Source: Pseudobutyrivibrio sp. YE44
Lineage (GTDB): Bacteria; Bacillota; Clostridia; Lachnospirales; Lachnospiraceae
Assembly: GCF_900104335.1 (NCBI RefSeq)
Contig: NZ_FMXT01000005.1
Span: 1-64,000 of the forward strand
Direction of reading: 5' to 3'
DNA length: 64,000 nucleotides
The notes beneath the pieces are model-generated. The model worked only from the letters and a program-made list of their open reading frames with translations, searched no databases and had not been told where the DNA came from. Of this stretch, positions 55,502 to 63,331 are shown piece after piece. Position 1 is the first letter of the stretch. Every line of letters begins with the position of its first letter. The translations under genes were made by a program, and so were the position numbers.

Positions 55502-56887
55502 ATGTTAGAAAAATTTAAGAAAAAATACATAGGTGACAAGGCATTTTATAAGAGATACATATTCCTAGCAACTCCTATGATTATTCAAAATGCCATTACT
55601 AACTTTGTTAGCTTCCTAGATAATATCATGGTTGGCCAGCTAGGCCAGGAATCCATTTCCGCAGTAGCCACAGTCAACCAGTTAAACTTTGTTTTTATGC
55701 TGGCGGTATTTGGCGCAGCTTCAGCTGGAAGCATTTATGGAGCCCAGTATTTTGGTAAGGGAGACCATGAAGGACATATGCATACCTTCCGTTTCAAGCT
55801 GTATGCCACATTATTTGCAACCATCGTAGGAATCTTTATTTTCCTTACCTGGGGAAGTGATTTAATATCATTGTTCCTCACTGAAAGTGAAGGCGCTTCA
55901 ACAGAGCTGGCTTTATCTCTTGGTATGAAATACTTAAGGATTATTCTTATAGGATTAATTCCTTTTGCAGTAAACCAAGCTTACGCCACAAACATTAAAG
56001 AGACTGGTCAGACAGTTGTTCCAATGATTGCAGGTATGATAGCTGTAGGAACAAACGCTATCTTGGATTATTGTTTGATTTTTGGAGTTGGTCCATTTCC
56101 AGAACTTGGAGTTGAGGGAGCTGCTATTGCTACAGTTGTGTCTCGATATATAGAGGCCACAGTTGTTATTGTTTGGGCTCACACTCATCTTTCAGTTAAT
56201 AAATATTTACATGGTGCATACACTGGTTTTGGTATTCCAAAGTACGTATTCCGAAAGATTCTTTTCAAGGGGGCGCCACTTATGTTTAACGAGGTGCTTT
56301 GGGCAGCTGGTGTTAGTGCAGTAACACAAAGCTATTCAGTAAGAGGAATGAATGTGCTTACAGCTCTTAGTATTTCAAATACTGTTGGAAATCTTTTCAA
56401 CATCGTATTTATTCAGTTAGGTGCATGTATCAGTATTATTGTAGGCCAGTACCTTGGTGCTGGTGAGCTTGAAGAGGCAAAGGATGCAGACAACAAAATG
56501 ATTTTCTTCTCAGTTTCTTGTTGTACTGTTATGGCAATCTTAATGTTTGTGTGTGGAGGATTGTTCCCACAAATTTACAACGTAGACGACAACATAAGAC
56601 ATCTTGCAACACGCTTTATAGCAGTGGCTGCAGTTTGGATGCCATTCTGTTCCTTCAGTCATTGCTCATACTTTACACTTCGCTCAGGAGGAAAGACTCT
56701 TGTTACCTTCCTGTTTGATTCAGTGTTTACATGGGTGATTATGGCACCACTTGCATTTGTGCTTGCTCATTATTCACCACTTGGAATCGTTGCAATCTAT
56801 TTCTTTGTACAGGGTACAGAGCTAATAAAGAATGTGATTGGATACTTTATGGTTAAGAGTGATGTGTGGTTGGTGCAGATGGTTTAA
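55502..56887 (+). CDS. MATE-family efflux transporter
   Basis: 461 residues with about twelve helices in two homologous halves (ATPMIIQNAITNFVSFLDNIMVGQLG in the first, KGAPLMFNEVLWAAGVSAV in the second). MATE proteins export drugs or metabolites using Na+ or H+ gradients; Na+ coupling would fit the predicted Na+ bioenergetics. AGGAGGG precedes the ATG. The long inverted repeat lies in its upstream region. Confidence 0.9.
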   Translation: MLEKFKKKYIGDKAFYKRYIFLATPMIIQNAITNFVSFLDNIMVGQLGQESISAVATVNQLNFVFMLAVFGAASAGSIYGAQYFGKGDHEGHMHTFRFKLYATLFATIVGIFIFLTWGSDLISLFLTESEGASTELALSLGMKYLRIILIGLIPFAVNQAYATNIKETGQTVVPMIAGMIAVGTNAILDYCLIFGVGPFPELGVEGAAIATVVSRYIEATVVIVWAHTHLSVNKYLHGAYTGFGIPKYVFRKILFKGAPLMFNEVLWAAGVSAVTQSYSVRGMNVLTALSISNTVGNLFNIVFIQLGACISIIVGQYLGAGELEEAKDADNKMIFFSVSCCTVMAILMFVCGGLFPQIYNVDDNIRHLATRFIAVAAVWMPFCSFSHCSYFTLRSGGKTLVTFLFDSVFTWVIMAPLAFVLAHYSPLGIVAIYFFVQGTELIKNVIGYFMVKSDVWLVQMV

Positions 56888-56917
56888 ATCCTTGACATGC
56901 ATTTGAACCCTGTACCC

Positions 56918-56947
56918 TTGACACCTAGAGTTTTCTAGGTCTATAAT
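56918..56947 (+). promoter_or_regulatory. lysS promoter with palindrome in the spacer
   Basis: TTGACA (56918-56923), 18 nt, TATAAT (56942-56947). The spacer contains the perfect inverted repeat CCTAGA (56924-56929), GTTT, TCTAGG (56934-56939). No lysine T-box leader was seen. The palindrome could be a regulator site. Confidence 0.8.
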
Positions 56948-57010
56948 TAAAAGACTTTTTGAGTATTTACTAATCTAATTAAATATAAATGAAATAAAGA
57001 AGGAGAAAAT

Positions 57011-59053
57011 ATGGCACAGCAGAACAATGGTGGCAACCAGGACGTAAATCAGTTACTTCAGGTTCGCCGTGAAAAGCTTGCTGCACTTCAGGAAGCAGGC
57101 AGAGATCCATTTGAGATTACAAAGTTTGATCAGACTCATCACACAGATGAGGTTAGAGATTTATATGAGGAGCACGAGGCTAAGCTTTTAGCAGGACGTC
57201 AGCCTGTAAACACAGATGGCATGGACGAAGAGGCTGCTAAGCAGGCAGTTAATGACGATTACAACGAGCGTCGTGCAATTATGGATGCTCAGCCAATTAA
57301 CGTTAGCATCGCAGGACGTATGATGTTCAAGCGTGTTATGGGTAAGGCTAGCTTCTGCAACATCCGTGACCGCAAGGGCGATGTTCAGGTTTACGTTGCA
57401 AGAGATGCTATCGGAGAGGAGCCATACGCAGATTTCAAGAAGTCTGATATCGGTGATATCTTTGGTATCAAGGGATATGCTTTCAGAACTAAGACAGGTG
57501 AGATTTCTATCCACGCTGAGGAGATTACACTTCTTTCAAAGTCTCTTCAGATTCTTCCAGAGAAGTTCCACGGTCTTACAGATACAGATATGAGATACCG
57601 TCAGAGATATGTTGACCTTGTTATGAACAAGGATTCTCGTGAGGTATTTGTTAAGCGTTCACTTATGATGAAGGAAATCCGTAATTTCCTTGCAGAGCGT
57701 GATTTCATGGAGGTTGAGACACCTATCCTTGTTTCTAATGCAGGTGGTGCAGCAGCTCGTCCATTTGAGACACACTACAACTCCCTTAACGAGGATGTTA
57801 AGCTTCGTATTTCTCTTGAGCTTTACCTTAAGAGACTTATCGTTGGTGGTTTCGAGCGCGTATACGAAATCGGTCGTGTATTCCGTAACGAGGGTGTTGA
57901 TACTCGTCACAATCCTGAGTTCACACTTATGGAGCTTTACCAGGCATACACAGATTACGAAGGCATGATGGAGCTTACAGAGACTATGTTCCGTCGTCTT
58001 GCAGAGAAGGTTGTTGGTTCTACAAAGATTTCTTACAACGGAATCGAAATCGACCTTGGCAAGCCATTTGCTAGAATGACAATGACAGACGCTGTTAAGA
58101 AGTATGCAGGCGTTGATTTTGATACTATTGCTGACGATGAGGCAGCAAAGGCTATCGCTCGTGAAAAGGGCGTTGAGTTTGAGGATCGTCACAAGAAGGG
58201 TGATATCCTTAACCTCTTCTTCGAGGAGTTCTGTGAGGAGAATCTTATCCAGCCTACATTTATTACAGATCATCCAATCGAGATTTCACCACTCACAAAG
58301 AAGAAGCCTACAGACCCTACAAAGGTAGAGCGTTTCGAGCTCTTCATCAATACATGGGAGATGTGTAACGCATACTCAGAGCTTAATGATCCAATCGATC
58401 AGCGTGAACGTTTCGCAGCACAGGATGCTAACGCTGAAGCAGGCGATGACGAGGCTGAGCACACAGATGAGGACTTCCTCAATGCACTTGAAATCGGTAT
58501 GCCACCTACAGGCGGTATCGGTTATGGTCTTGATCGTCTCTGTATGTTACTTACAGATAGCCAGGCTATCCGTGATGTACTCCTCTTCCCGACTATGAAG
58601 AGTCTTGATGCACCAAAGAAGAGTGGTTCAGCAGAGGAGGCAACAGGCTTCTTCACACCAAACAGCCAGATTGATTTCTCAAATGTAGCTATCGAGCCAT
58701 TATTTGAGGAGCAGGTTGACTTTGAGACATTCTCTAAGTCAGACTTCCGTGCAGTTAAGGTTAAGGCTTGCCAGGCAGTTCCAAAGTCAAAGAAGCTTCT
58801 CCAGTTCACACTTGATGATGGAACAGGCACAGATAGAACAATCCTTTCAGGAATTCACGAGTTCTACGAGCCAGAGGAATTAGTTGGTAAGACACTTGTA
58901 GCAATTACAAACCTTCCACCTCGTGCTATGATGGGTATCGAGTCTTGCGGTATGTTACTCTCAGCAGTTAACAACCTCAAGGATTCAGACGGTGAAGAGC
59001 TTCACCTTCTTATGATTGATAACCACATCCCAGCCGGTGCAAAGTTATACTAG
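57011..59053 (+). CDS. lysS: Lysyl-tRNA synthetase (class II) with C-terminal tRNA-binding domain
   Basis: 680 residues, about 170 longer than usual class II LysRS. The order is an OB-fold anticodon domain (about 95-210; ISIAGRMMFKRVMGKASF), the catalytic core with motif 2 FRNEGVDTRHNPEFTLMELY and motif 3 GMPPTGGIGYGLDRLCMLL (to about residue 530), then a linker and an added domain at about 570-680 (SDFRAVKVKACQAVPKSKKL ... GIHEFYEPEELVGKTL ... IPAGAKLY). The last part is an EMAPII/Trbp111-type tRNA-binding OB fold, normally seen at the end of MetRS. GAAGGAG precedes the ATG. Confidence 0.93.
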   Translation: MAQQNNGGNQDVNQLLQVRREKLAALQEAGRDPFEITKFDQTHHTDEVRDLYEEHEAKLLAGRQPVNTDGMDEEAAKQAVNDDYNERRAIMDAQPINVSIAGRMMFKRVMGKASFCNIRDRKGDVQVYVARDAIGEEPYADFKKSDIGDIFGIKGYAFRTKTGEISIHAEEITLLSKSLQILPEKFHGLTDTDMRYRQRYVDLVMNKDSREVFVKRSLMMKEIRNFLAERDFMEVETPILVSNAGGAAARPFETHYNSLNEDVKLRISLELYLKRLIVGGFERVYEIGRVFRNEGVDTRHNPEFTLMELYQAYTDYEGMMELTETMFRRLAEKVVGSTKISYNGIEIDLGKPFARMTMTDAVKKYAGVDFDTIADDEAAKAIAREKGVEFEDRHKKGDILNLFFEEFCEENLIQPTFITDHPIEISPLTKKKPTDPTKVERFELFINTWEMCNAYSELNDPIDQRERFAAQDANAEAGDDEAEHTDEDFLNALEIGMPPTGGIGYGLDRLCMLLTDSQAIRDVLLFPTMKSLDAPKKSGSAEEATGFFTPNSQIDFSNVAIEPLFEEQVDFETFSKSDFRAVKVKACQAVPKSKKLLQFTLDDGTGTDRTILSGIHEFYEPEELVGKTLVAITNLPPRAMMGIESCGMLLSAVNNLKDSDGEELHLLMIDNHIPAGAKLY

Positions 59054-59069
59054 AATAAGTATTTAAAAT

Positions 59070-59106
59070 CTTCTTGGATAGAAATATCCAAGAAGGTTTT
59101 TGTTTA
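59070..59106 (+). terminator. Terminator of lysS
   Basis: A perfect 11-bp stem (59070-59080 with 59085-59095, loop GAAA) followed by GTTTTTGTTT. Confidence 0.92.
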
Positions 59107-59162
59107 TATGGAAACGTGATAAAATGAAACTAATTCAAAGGATGTTTTACGGAGGTTGAATT

Positions 59163-59342
59163 ATGTGTGATGTTAAGAAATACTCAGATATATATAAAGA
59201 GATAAAAAAACTTGAGCCTCATGACACATTGCAATTAGTATTAGAGTGCGAGGATGATGAAGAAAAAGATTTTTACGAGCTTGTAGGAGATTTCCTTCTT
59301 CAAAAGAGACAAAAAGAAGCGATTGCGAGGAATGTATTTTAG
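59163..59342 (+). CDS. Small protein, probable antitoxin partner of the zeta-like gene
   Basis: 59 residues (MCDVKKYSDIYKEIKKLEPH...), acidic and helical, with GGAGGTTG 6-7 nt before the ATG. Its stop TAG is followed immediately by the ATG of the zeta-like toxin. Short acidic proteins directly upstream of zeta/PezT-type kinases act as antitoxins in other systems. I see no epsilon-antitoxin similarity, so the role is inferred from position, size and coupling. Confidence 0.65.
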   Translation: MCDVKKYSDIYKEIKKLEPHDTLQLVLECEDDEEKDFYELVGDFLLQKRQKEAIARNVF

Positions 59343-59900
59343 ATGAAAGAATATATAATTCTTGCAGGTGTTAATGGAGCTGGGAAATCAACCTATTTTT
59401 CTTTAGATTCTAGATTTATGAAATATGAGAAAATCAACCTAGATGATATAGTGAGAGAAATGGGCGATTGGAGAGATACGACAAATGTCGTTAACGCAGG
59501 AAAGATAGTAATATCCAGAATGAATCACTATTATTCTGATGGGATATCTTTCTCACAAGAAACTACGCTATGTGGAAAATCTATTTTAAGGAATATCGAT
59601 AAAGCTAAACAGCTAGGATATTTAGTTGAAATGCATTATGTAGGCGTAGATTCGGTTGATATAGCAAAGGCTAGAGTAGCAAATAGAGTAGCAAAAGGTG
59701 GACATGGTATAGCTGAAGCGGACATAGAAAGAAGATACATAGAATCATTTGAGAATTTAAAACTTGTATTGTCGAAGTGTGATTTGGTATCACTTTATGA
59801 TAATACTGATAGTTTTAGAAGAATTGCAATATATAAAAAGGGTAAGCAGGTCAGGGTATCTAGCAGAGTACCCGAGTGGTTTAGAAAACTAAATATTTAA
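59343..59900 (+). CDS. Zeta-toxin-like P-loop kinase
   Basis: 185 residues. Walker A is G9-V-N-G-A-G-K15-S-T, followed by a zeta-like pattern: DDIVREMGDW, the glutamate in FSQETTLCG, and VANRVAKGGHGIAEADIERR, where arginines bind phosphate. Zeta toxins phosphorylate UDP-N-acetylglucosamine and so block cell-wall synthesis; this shorter COG4185-like branch is less studied. It abuts the 59-residue gene without a gap. A terminator follows. Confidence 0.8.
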   Translation: MKEYIILAGVNGAGKSTYFSLDSRFMKYEKINLDDIVREMGDWRDTTNVVNAGKIVISRMNHYYSDGISFSQETTLCGKSILRNIDKAKQLGYLVEMHYVGVDSVDIAKARVANRVAKGGHGIAEADIERRYIESFENLKLVLSKCDLVSLYDNTDSFRRIAIYKKGKQVRVSSRVPEWFRKLNI

Positions 59901-59905
59901 TCATT

Positions 59906-59938
59906 AGTCATTTAGTTCTATGCTAGATGACTTTTTTA
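59906..59938 (+). terminator. Terminator of the zeta-like pair
   Basis: AGTCATTTAG (59906-59915) pairs with CTAGATGACT (59923-59932) with one wobble, followed by TTTTTT. Confidence 0.85.
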
Positions 59939-59951
59939 TTGGAATGGGTAA

Positions 59952-59980
59952 TTGCAACAATTACTAGTGTTAGTTATAAT
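59952..59980 (+). promoter_or_regulatory. Sigma-A promoter upstream of the hybrid ORF
   Basis: TTGCAA (59952-59957), 17 nt, TATAAT (59975-59980). Transcription should start near 59987, giving a leader of about 180 nt. Confidence 0.75.
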
Positions 59981-60030
59981 AACCGTTGTTGTAAATTATG
60001 AAAGTACAGAAAATAATTATGGAGGCAATA

Positions 60031-60123
60031 ATGCAAACACGAGGTAAATACTCGGTGCAGTTTTGATGCTGACAGCAGATTGTACCGAGGTTAATAGAAG
60101 TAGTTGCTGTCACAGGCTGCACC
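60031..60123 (+). promoter_or_regulatory. Switch-like leader with 11-codon ORF and competing stems
   Basis: GGAGG leads to ATG 60031 and an 11-codon frame (MQTRGKYSVQF, stop at 60064-60066). Stem 1 pairs 60051-60059 with 60081-60089 (9 bp, one G-U). Stem 2 pairs 60070-60077 with 60105-60112 (8 bp). Stem 3 pairs 60054-60060 with 60117-60123 (7 bp) and encloses stem 2. Stem 1 shares bases with stem 3 and crosses stem 2, so the folds exclude each other. This is the logic of an attenuator or riboswitch; no known class is recognised. Confidence 0.45.
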
Positions 60124-60166
60124 AAACAAATAATAGCGACTAATAATTATTTGAAAAGGAGCAGAT

Positions 60167-61462
60167 ATGAATACAGATAGGGTGACAAGATTAAGAAAAG
60201 AGTGGGTATCAGAGGAGAGGATAGCTCAAATTCATGGTTGGGATTTTTCTCATATTAATGGCAGGTATGAAGAGGAGGAAGATCTTCCTTGGGATTACAG
60301 GCAGATTATTAATGAGAACCTTATAGATACTATGAAGCTTTTAGATTTTGATACAGGTGGTGGAGAGTTCTTGTTATCACTTGAACATCCTTATAAAAAT
60401 ATTGCAGCTACAGAGGGGTATCCACCAAATGTGGATCTTTGCAGAAAGAAATTATGTCCTCTGGGGATTGATTTTAGGGCGTGTGATGATGAGGCTAATA
60501 TTCCTTTTGAAGATGCTACTTTTGATGTTTTGATAAACAGACACGGAAGGTATAATCCTAAAGAAGCTAGAAGACTTCTAAAAGTAGGTGGTTTATTTAT
60601 TACCCAGCAAGTAGGTGGGAGAAATGATAGGGAACTAATAAATTGGGTGTTGCCTGACATATCACATCCATTTAATGAAGCAGAATTGCATATTCAAATG
60701 GAGAAATTTGAACAATCAGGTTTTAGCGTAATACAGGGAGAGGAAGCATCTCCAGTTGTGACTGGAATCAATTCCTTGAACGTGGTGTTTATGAAATGTA
60801 TGGAAATGATTCTGAAACTTTCACCTATAGGAGTTTTCTGTCTTATTTGTCCTGTAGTAGCTGCAAACGGAAGTGCTGTTCTTGGTTCCCTTGCAATGGT
60901 ACTTTTAGCTGCATATTGCTGTTATGCTCTTCATATGGCAATTGTGTATTCTACTGCGATTGCATCTTTTGGAGGCATTAGTCCATTGAAATTTTTCAAA
61001 GCCCAGTGGCCTGCAATGATTTTTGCATTTTCTAGTGCATCCAGTGTAGGAACCCTTCCAATTAACATGAAGGGTTGCGAAACCATGGGAGCTGACAAGG
61101 AAATAACATCCTTTGTATTGCCTCTTGGTGCAACAATAAATATGGATGGTACTGCTATTTACCAAGGAGTATGTGCCATATTTATAGCATCATGCTATGG
61201 TGTTGACCTTACATTCTCTCAGATGTTAACTATTGTTCTTACTGCAACTTTGGCTTCTATAGGAACAGCAGGAGTACCTGGAGCAGGTATGGTCATGCTT
61301 GCTATGGTTCTTACATCAGTAGGGCTTCCTGTAGATGGAATTGCTCTTGTGGCTGGTATTGATAGAATCTTTGATATGGGAAGAACAGTTGTAAATATTA
61401 CAGGAGATGCATCCTGTGCTGTTGTAGTTTCAAATTTGGAAAGAAAGAAGAGTAGAAAATAA
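60167..61462 (+). CDS. Hybrid ORF: truncated methyltransferase joined to C-terminal half of a dicarboxylate/cation symporter
   Basis: 431 residues in one open frame. Residues 1 to about 197 are a class I methyltransferase (LLDFDTGGGEFLLSL as motif I; PFEDATFDVLINRH; LLKVGGLFITQQVGG) that stops where relatives continue with a further 50-60 residues. From about residue 199 it is the second half of a DAACS-family symporter: SLNVVFMKCMEMILKLSPIG, SSASSVGTLPINM, GATINMDGTA, GTAGVPGAGM and DRIFDMGRTVVNITGD. The first four helices are absent, so transport is doubtful. The join is near 60752-60766. AAAGGAG precedes the ATG. Most likely a deletion fusion; a chimeric assembly is possible. Confidence 0.8.
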   Translation: MNTDRVTRLRKEWVSEERIAQIHGWDFSHINGRYEEEEDLPWDYRQIINENLIDTMKLLDFDTGGGEFLLSLEHPYKNIAATEGYPPNVDLCRKKLCPLGIDFRACDDEANIPFEDATFDVLINRHGRYNPKEARRLLKVGGLFITQQVGGRNDRELINWVLPDISHPFNEAELHIQMEKFEQSGFSVIQGEEASPVVTGINSLNVVFMKCMEMILKLSPIGVFCLICPVVAANGSAVLGSLAMVLLAAYCCYALHMAIVYSTAIASFGGISPLKFFKAQWPAMIFAFSSASSVGTLPINMKGCETMGADKEITSFVLPLGATINMDGTAIYQGVCAIFIASCYGVDLTFSQMLTIVLTATLASIGTAGVPGAGMVMLAMVLTSVGLPVDGIALVAGIDRIFDMGRTVVNITGDASCAVVVSNLERKKSRK

Positions 61463-61472
61463 AAATTATTTT

Positions 61473-61499
61473 GGGGCGTCAATCTTGACGCCCCATTTT
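61473..61499. terminator. Bidirectional terminator between hybrid ORF and GGDEF gene
   Basis: A perfect 10-bp inverted repeat (61473-61482 with 61485-61494), with ATTTTT on + and AAAATAATTTTT read on -. The minus-strand stop codon of the GGDEF gene (61479-61481) lies inside the stem. Confidence 0.9.
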
Positions 61500-63104
61500 T
61501 CTTTCGTGTTTATCTTCATACATGAGCATATCAGCTCGTTGCATCATCTTCTGAACGATATCATCTTCAGCAGGATCATAGATGGCAAAGCCTTTTGATA
61601 GCCATACTTGTTCCCAAGGATTATCGGCCGAAGCATTTATTCCTTCGATAACAACATCTAAGCGTTTTAAAAGGAATTCCAGATTATGGAAATCTTCGTT
61701 TTTCAGGATAATAAAGAACTCATCGCCGCCAACTCTGTAAACAGGACTACGTTTGAAAACGTCACTGATGGTGCGGCAGGCTTTCTTTAAATAGATGTCG
61801 CCCTTATCATGTCCATATTCATCATTTATTCGTTTGAGACCGTCACAGTCGAATTCACCTAAGGCAAAATTTGGATTAATTGAGCCGTTGTTAATTTGTT
61901 CTTGTAGCTCTTCGATAGCCAGTAAGAAGGCTCCCTTGTTTTTTACATGAGTAAGAGGATCCTTAAAAGCTTGTTCATTTAGTGCACTGATATGAGCTTT
62001 CATATTGCCGGTAAGGTTCTTGAAGGATTTGGTGAGTCGTCCGATTTCATCATCCTTATCATAGCTCAAATCTACATCGAAATTACCTTTGTCTACCTGT
62101 GCGGCAGCCTCAGTAAGTTGAATCAGTGGTTTCGTAATTAATCCAAGTGAGAAAACTAAAAAGATTCCCGCAGCAAATAGTGCAATTACAGCACATATAA
62201 GAATATTTATTATTAGACCACGCCATTCACCTTGAGTTTCACTAAGTGGAACGGTGATGTTAAGGTACATGCCATTGCTAAGAGGTAACCAGACAGCTTC
62301 CTTAAGTACACCGTCATAGGTATATTGGGCAGAGGTAGTGTCAGCCTTATTGTTATAAGGCATTTGTTTTTCTTCTTCGGAAGGAAGATTTGCCACATCA
62401 ATATAAGGATGATAGAAGAGTGTGCCATTAGCGTCACTTAAGAAAGCATATCCATTGTCGTAGAACTTTATACTATCTACCTCTTCAGCCATGGCAGAGT
62501 AGTCGATTTCTATTCCAACAACGCCTATAAACTGCTCTTTATAATAAATAGGCGCATCGTATGAGATAACCTTTACATCAAGATTATCTGTTACATAAGG
62601 AGGTAGCCAGATGGATTTTCCTTCAAATTTTGGAACTGTGAACCATACCAGTTTTGAGGTGTCGTTTACATCATAAAGGGAAATGTCGGTTACTTCATGT
62701 TCGGTAAAACCCTTGCCATCAAGATTCGTATACCAAAAGCCTTTTACGTTGGAGGAGATAGTAGGGTCAATACGGTAATAATAAGTTAAGACACCATTTG
62801 TATGTGAAATCACAAAATCAAAATACTCACGGACATCTTCCATATGTTCTTCCAGCTGCTCATCGTCAAGGCCCTGTAAATCGTTTTCTACAAAGTCAGT
62901 GATGTCGTTAACAGAGTTTTGAACACTGTCAAAATAATAGTTTAAGCTATATTGGCCATTTTCGCACAGCATAAGAAGCAGCTGATCGGATTTTCGGCTG
63001 GCAGTAATACGTATGAAAATTGCACTTAGCAATGTAATAATCAAAATAACTGTAAATATCACACAGAGCATTGTGACAGTTAATTTTGTTCTTATTGATC
63101 GCAT
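61479..63104 (-). CDS. Diguanylate cyclase with extracellular Cache sensor, HAMP and GGDEF
   Basis: 541 residues. Helix 1 (about 8-30), an extracytoplasmic double-Cache-like sensor (about 35-280; VVGIEIDYSAMAEEV, GYAFLSDANGTLFYHP), helix 2 (about 290-315), HAMP (about 316-368), and a GGDEF domain (375-541) with an intact signature at 459-463. It should make cyclic di-GMP. The usual RxxD inhibitory site five residues before GGDEF is absent (the local sequence is KRSPVYRV), so product inhibition may be lost. It is the only second-messenger enzyme in the window; cyclic di-GMP commonly balances motility against adhesion. Confidence 0.92.
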   Translation of the reverse strand: MRSIRTKLTVTMLCVIFTVILIITLLSAIFIRITASRKSDQLLLMLCENGQYSLNYYFDSVQNSVNDITDFVENDLQGLDDEQLEEHMEDVREYFDFVISHTNGVLTYYYRIDPTISSNVKGFWYTNLDGKGFTEHEVTDISLYDVNDTSKLVWFTVPKFEGKSIWLPPYVTDNLDVKVISYDAPIYYKEQFIGVVGIEIDYSAMAEEVDSIKFYDNGYAFLSDANGTLFYHPYIDVANLPSEEEKQMPYNNKADTTSAQYTYDGVLKEAVWLPLSNGMYLNITVPLSETQGEWRGLIINILICAVIALFAAGIFLVFSLGLITKPLIQLTEAAAQVDKGNFDVDLSYDKDDEIGRLTKSFKNLTGNMKAHISALNEQAFKDPLTHVKNKGAFLLAIEELQEQINNGSINPNFALGEFDCDGLKRINDEYGHDKGDIYLKKACRTISDVFKRSPVYRVGGDEFFIILKNEDFHNLEFLLKRLDVVIEGINASADNPWEQVWLSKGFAIYDPAEDDIVQKMMQRADMLMYEDKHERKMGRQD

Positions 63105-63265
63105 TACACAGACTCCTCATAAAAATAGCGTTTACTGATACTCGTGATTATAACACCGGACTATGTCCGTTTTTTGTCCAAATAATCTTTTACACTTAAA
63201 AGCGCTAATGCATTGCATTTCCTTTGTTCAAAAACAATCATTTCATAGAAGAAAAACTTTAATCA

Positions 63266-63299
63266 TGATATAATCAATGACGCTGCCGTTACTCGGCAG
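63266..63299 (+). promoter_or_regulatory. Extended -10 promoter and 5' hairpin of the permease gene
   Basis: TGATATAAT (63266-63274) is an extended -10. Immediately at the expected start of the transcript is a 6-bp GC-rich hairpin, CTGCCG/CGGCAG (about 63282-63299), which could stabilise the 5' end. Confidence 0.55.
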
Positions 63300-63331
63300 T
63301 GTTATATTGTTATAAAGGAAGTAGTTTAGTA

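Noticed and set aside
56888-57010. Lysine T-box leader for lysS
   Set aside because: The region is too short and lacks the conserved T-box antiterminator sequence; a plain promoter explains it.
57659-58273. A 204-codon minus-strand frame inside lysS
   Set aside because: Antiparallel shadow of conserved synthetase codons; Cys/Leu-rich translation with no domain pattern and no ribosome site.
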